A model generated the notes under the pieces. The model was not told where the DNA came from, searched no databases, and was given only the letters and a program-made list of their open reading frames with translations. The translations under genes and the position numbers were made by a program. Shown in pieces: positions 13,091 to 13,990 of a stretch of DNA of 13,990 nucleotides. Positions within the stretch are counted from its first letter, which is position 1. Each line of letters starts with the position of its first letter. This DNA is from J095 sp964407935 (GTDB lineage Bacteria; Chloroflexota; Anaerolineae; 4572-78; J111): assembly GCA_964407935.1 (NCBI GenBank), contig CAYOXS010000137.1, positions 1 to 13,990 of the forward strand. Direction: 5' to 3'.

Positions 13091-13990
13091 TTAAGCCGCA
13101 ACTTCCGGAATCGGTTTGTCAGTTGCCTGTGTTGCCGACTCAGTCACATTGAATACAATTTTTCCATCTTCCGCCGCGGCTTCAACAGTATCGCCGGCGC
13201 TGAATTTTCCAGCCAAAATTCCTTCTGAAAGGGCGTCTTCAATTCTGTATTGAATCACCCGGCGCAGCGGCCGCGCCCCAAAGTCGGGGTCGTAGCCTTC
13301 TTCGGCCAGCAGGTATTTGGCTTCGTCGGTGATGGTCAGTTTGATTTCGTGTTCTTTGAGCAGTTCGTGAACGTGAGCCACCAGCAGTTCAACAATTTCG
13401 CCAATTTCCTTGCGGCTCAACGCCCGGAAAATGATGGTGCCATCCAACCGGTTTCGGAATTCTGGCCGGAAGGTGCGTTCCATTTCATCCATCACTTTTT
13501 TGCGCATTTTCTGATACGCCTGTTCTTCCGATATTTCTTCTTCGCGTTTGATATTGAAGCCCAGGCTGGTTTCACGCTTAATCAGGTCGGCGCCCACGTT
13601 AGAGGTCAAAATCAGGATAGTGTTTCTGAAATCAACCTTTTTGCCTTTGGCGTCGCTCAAATGCCCATCTTCCATAATCTGGAGCAGCGTGTTAAAGGCT
13701 TCCGGGTGCGCCTTTTCAATCTCGTCAAACAGGATAACGCTGTAGGGCCGGCGGCGGACCGCTTCGGTCAGTTGGCCGCCTTCTTCGTAGCCCACATAAC
13801 CGGGCGGTGAACCGACCAGCCGGGCCACGTTGTGTCGTTCCATAAACTCGCTCATGTCGAGTTTGACCAGCGCGTCTTCGCTGCCAAACATAAATTCTGC
13901 CAGCGTTTTGGCCAGTTCGGTTTTGCCCACGCCGGTTGGCCCTAAAAAGATAAAGGTGCCAATGGGGCGTTTGGGGTCTTTCAGGCCGGC
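13091..13990 (-). CDS. clpC: ClpC-type AAA+ unfoldase, C-terminal part (5' end outside window)
   Basis: The last 299 codons of a Clp/Hsp100 ATPase; the frame is open to the window edge, so the N-domain and first AAA+ module lie outside. This is the second AAA+ module: Walker A GPTGVGKTE at the start of the visible part, the pore-loop segment GSPPGYVGYEEGGQLTEAVRR, Walker B VILFDEIEKAHPE, sensor-1 region ILTSNVG, the arginine-finger region FRPEFRNRLD and sensor 2 GARPLRR. The D2-small domain pattern DALSEGILAGKFSAGD favours ClpC over ClpB or ClpA. ClpC unfolds proteins and passes them to ClpP. An IGF/LGF-type ClpP-docking loop may be the LGFNIKREEE segment, but that region is also conserved for other reasons, so I do not rely on it. 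The tail after residue 285 of the visible part is low-complexity (ESATQATDKPIPEVAA). A GTG inside Walker A is not a real start. Confidence 0.93.
   Translation of the reverse strand, partial: AGLKDPKRPIGTFIFLGPTGVGKTELAKTLAEFMFGSEDALVKLDMSEFMERHNVARLVGSPPGYVGYEEGGQLTEAVRRRPYSVILFDEIEKAHPEAFNTLLQIMEDGHLSDAKGKKVDFRNTILILTSNVGADLIKRETSLGFNIKREEEISEEQAYQKMRKKVMDEMERTFRPEFRNRLDGTIIFRALSRKEIGEIVELLVAHVHELLKEHEIKLTITDEAKYLLAEEGYDPDFGARPLRRVIQYRIEDALSEGILAGKFSAGDTVEAAAEDGKIVFNVTESATQATDKPIPEVAA

Overview
The window looks like chromosomal DNA of a free-living, moderately GC-rich bacterium. My best guess is the phylum Chloroflexota (Anaerolineae-like). The reasons are the fused SecDF, the receiver-roadblock protein, the GAF-SpoIIE-HATPase phosphatase/kinase with stand-alone STAS partners, and an intergenic palindrome of a type I associate with that group. 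This placement is inference; there is no rRNA or other phylogenetic marker. No tRNA, CRISPR array, transposase, integrase or phage gene was seen.

Layout. 1-228: a non-coding, G-run/C-run-rich, self-complementary stretch. 229-1149 (-): a degenerate receiver domain joined to a roadblock/LC7-like domain. 1310-2584 (+): a DUF445 membrane protein with its own promoter, followed six bases later by a 30-codon relic carrying the N-terminus of an Fpg/Nei DNA glycosylase (2591-2683). 2727-3866 (+): a soluble PAS histidine kinase with a four-cysteine cluster, ending at a bidirectional terminator. 3936-6374 (-): secDF. 6459-7385 (-): lgt. 7539-10817 (+): a partner-switching signalling cluster made of a 685-residue phosphatase/kinase, two tandem STAS proteins and a CheY-like response regulator. 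10818-11028: a palindromic repeat element and a terminator. 11029-12875 (-): a translationally coupled TIM-barrel sugar isomerase and Gfo/Idh/MocA oxidoreductase. 12876-13090: a 12-bp perfect inverted repeat and the clpC terminator. 13091-13990 (-): the C-terminal part of ClpC, running off the window. No gene-free stretch exceeds 300 bases.

How the genes fit together. lgt and secDF both serve the cell envelope (lipoprotein lipidation and protein export); secDF has its own consensus promoter at the end of lgt. The most coherent system is 7539-10817. One protein carries a GAF sensor, a PP2C-type phosphatase of the SpoIIE/RsbU family and an RsbW-type kinase domain. The two small STAS proteins each have the phosphorylatable serine at residue 56, and a one-domain response regulator follows. 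By family knowledge the kinase would phosphorylate the STAS proteins and the phosphatase would reverse it. No sigma factor or other output gene is in view. The histidine kinase at 2727 has no adjacent response regulator and the regulator at 10434 has no adjacent histidine kinase, so they could be partners, but nothing in the sequence proves it.
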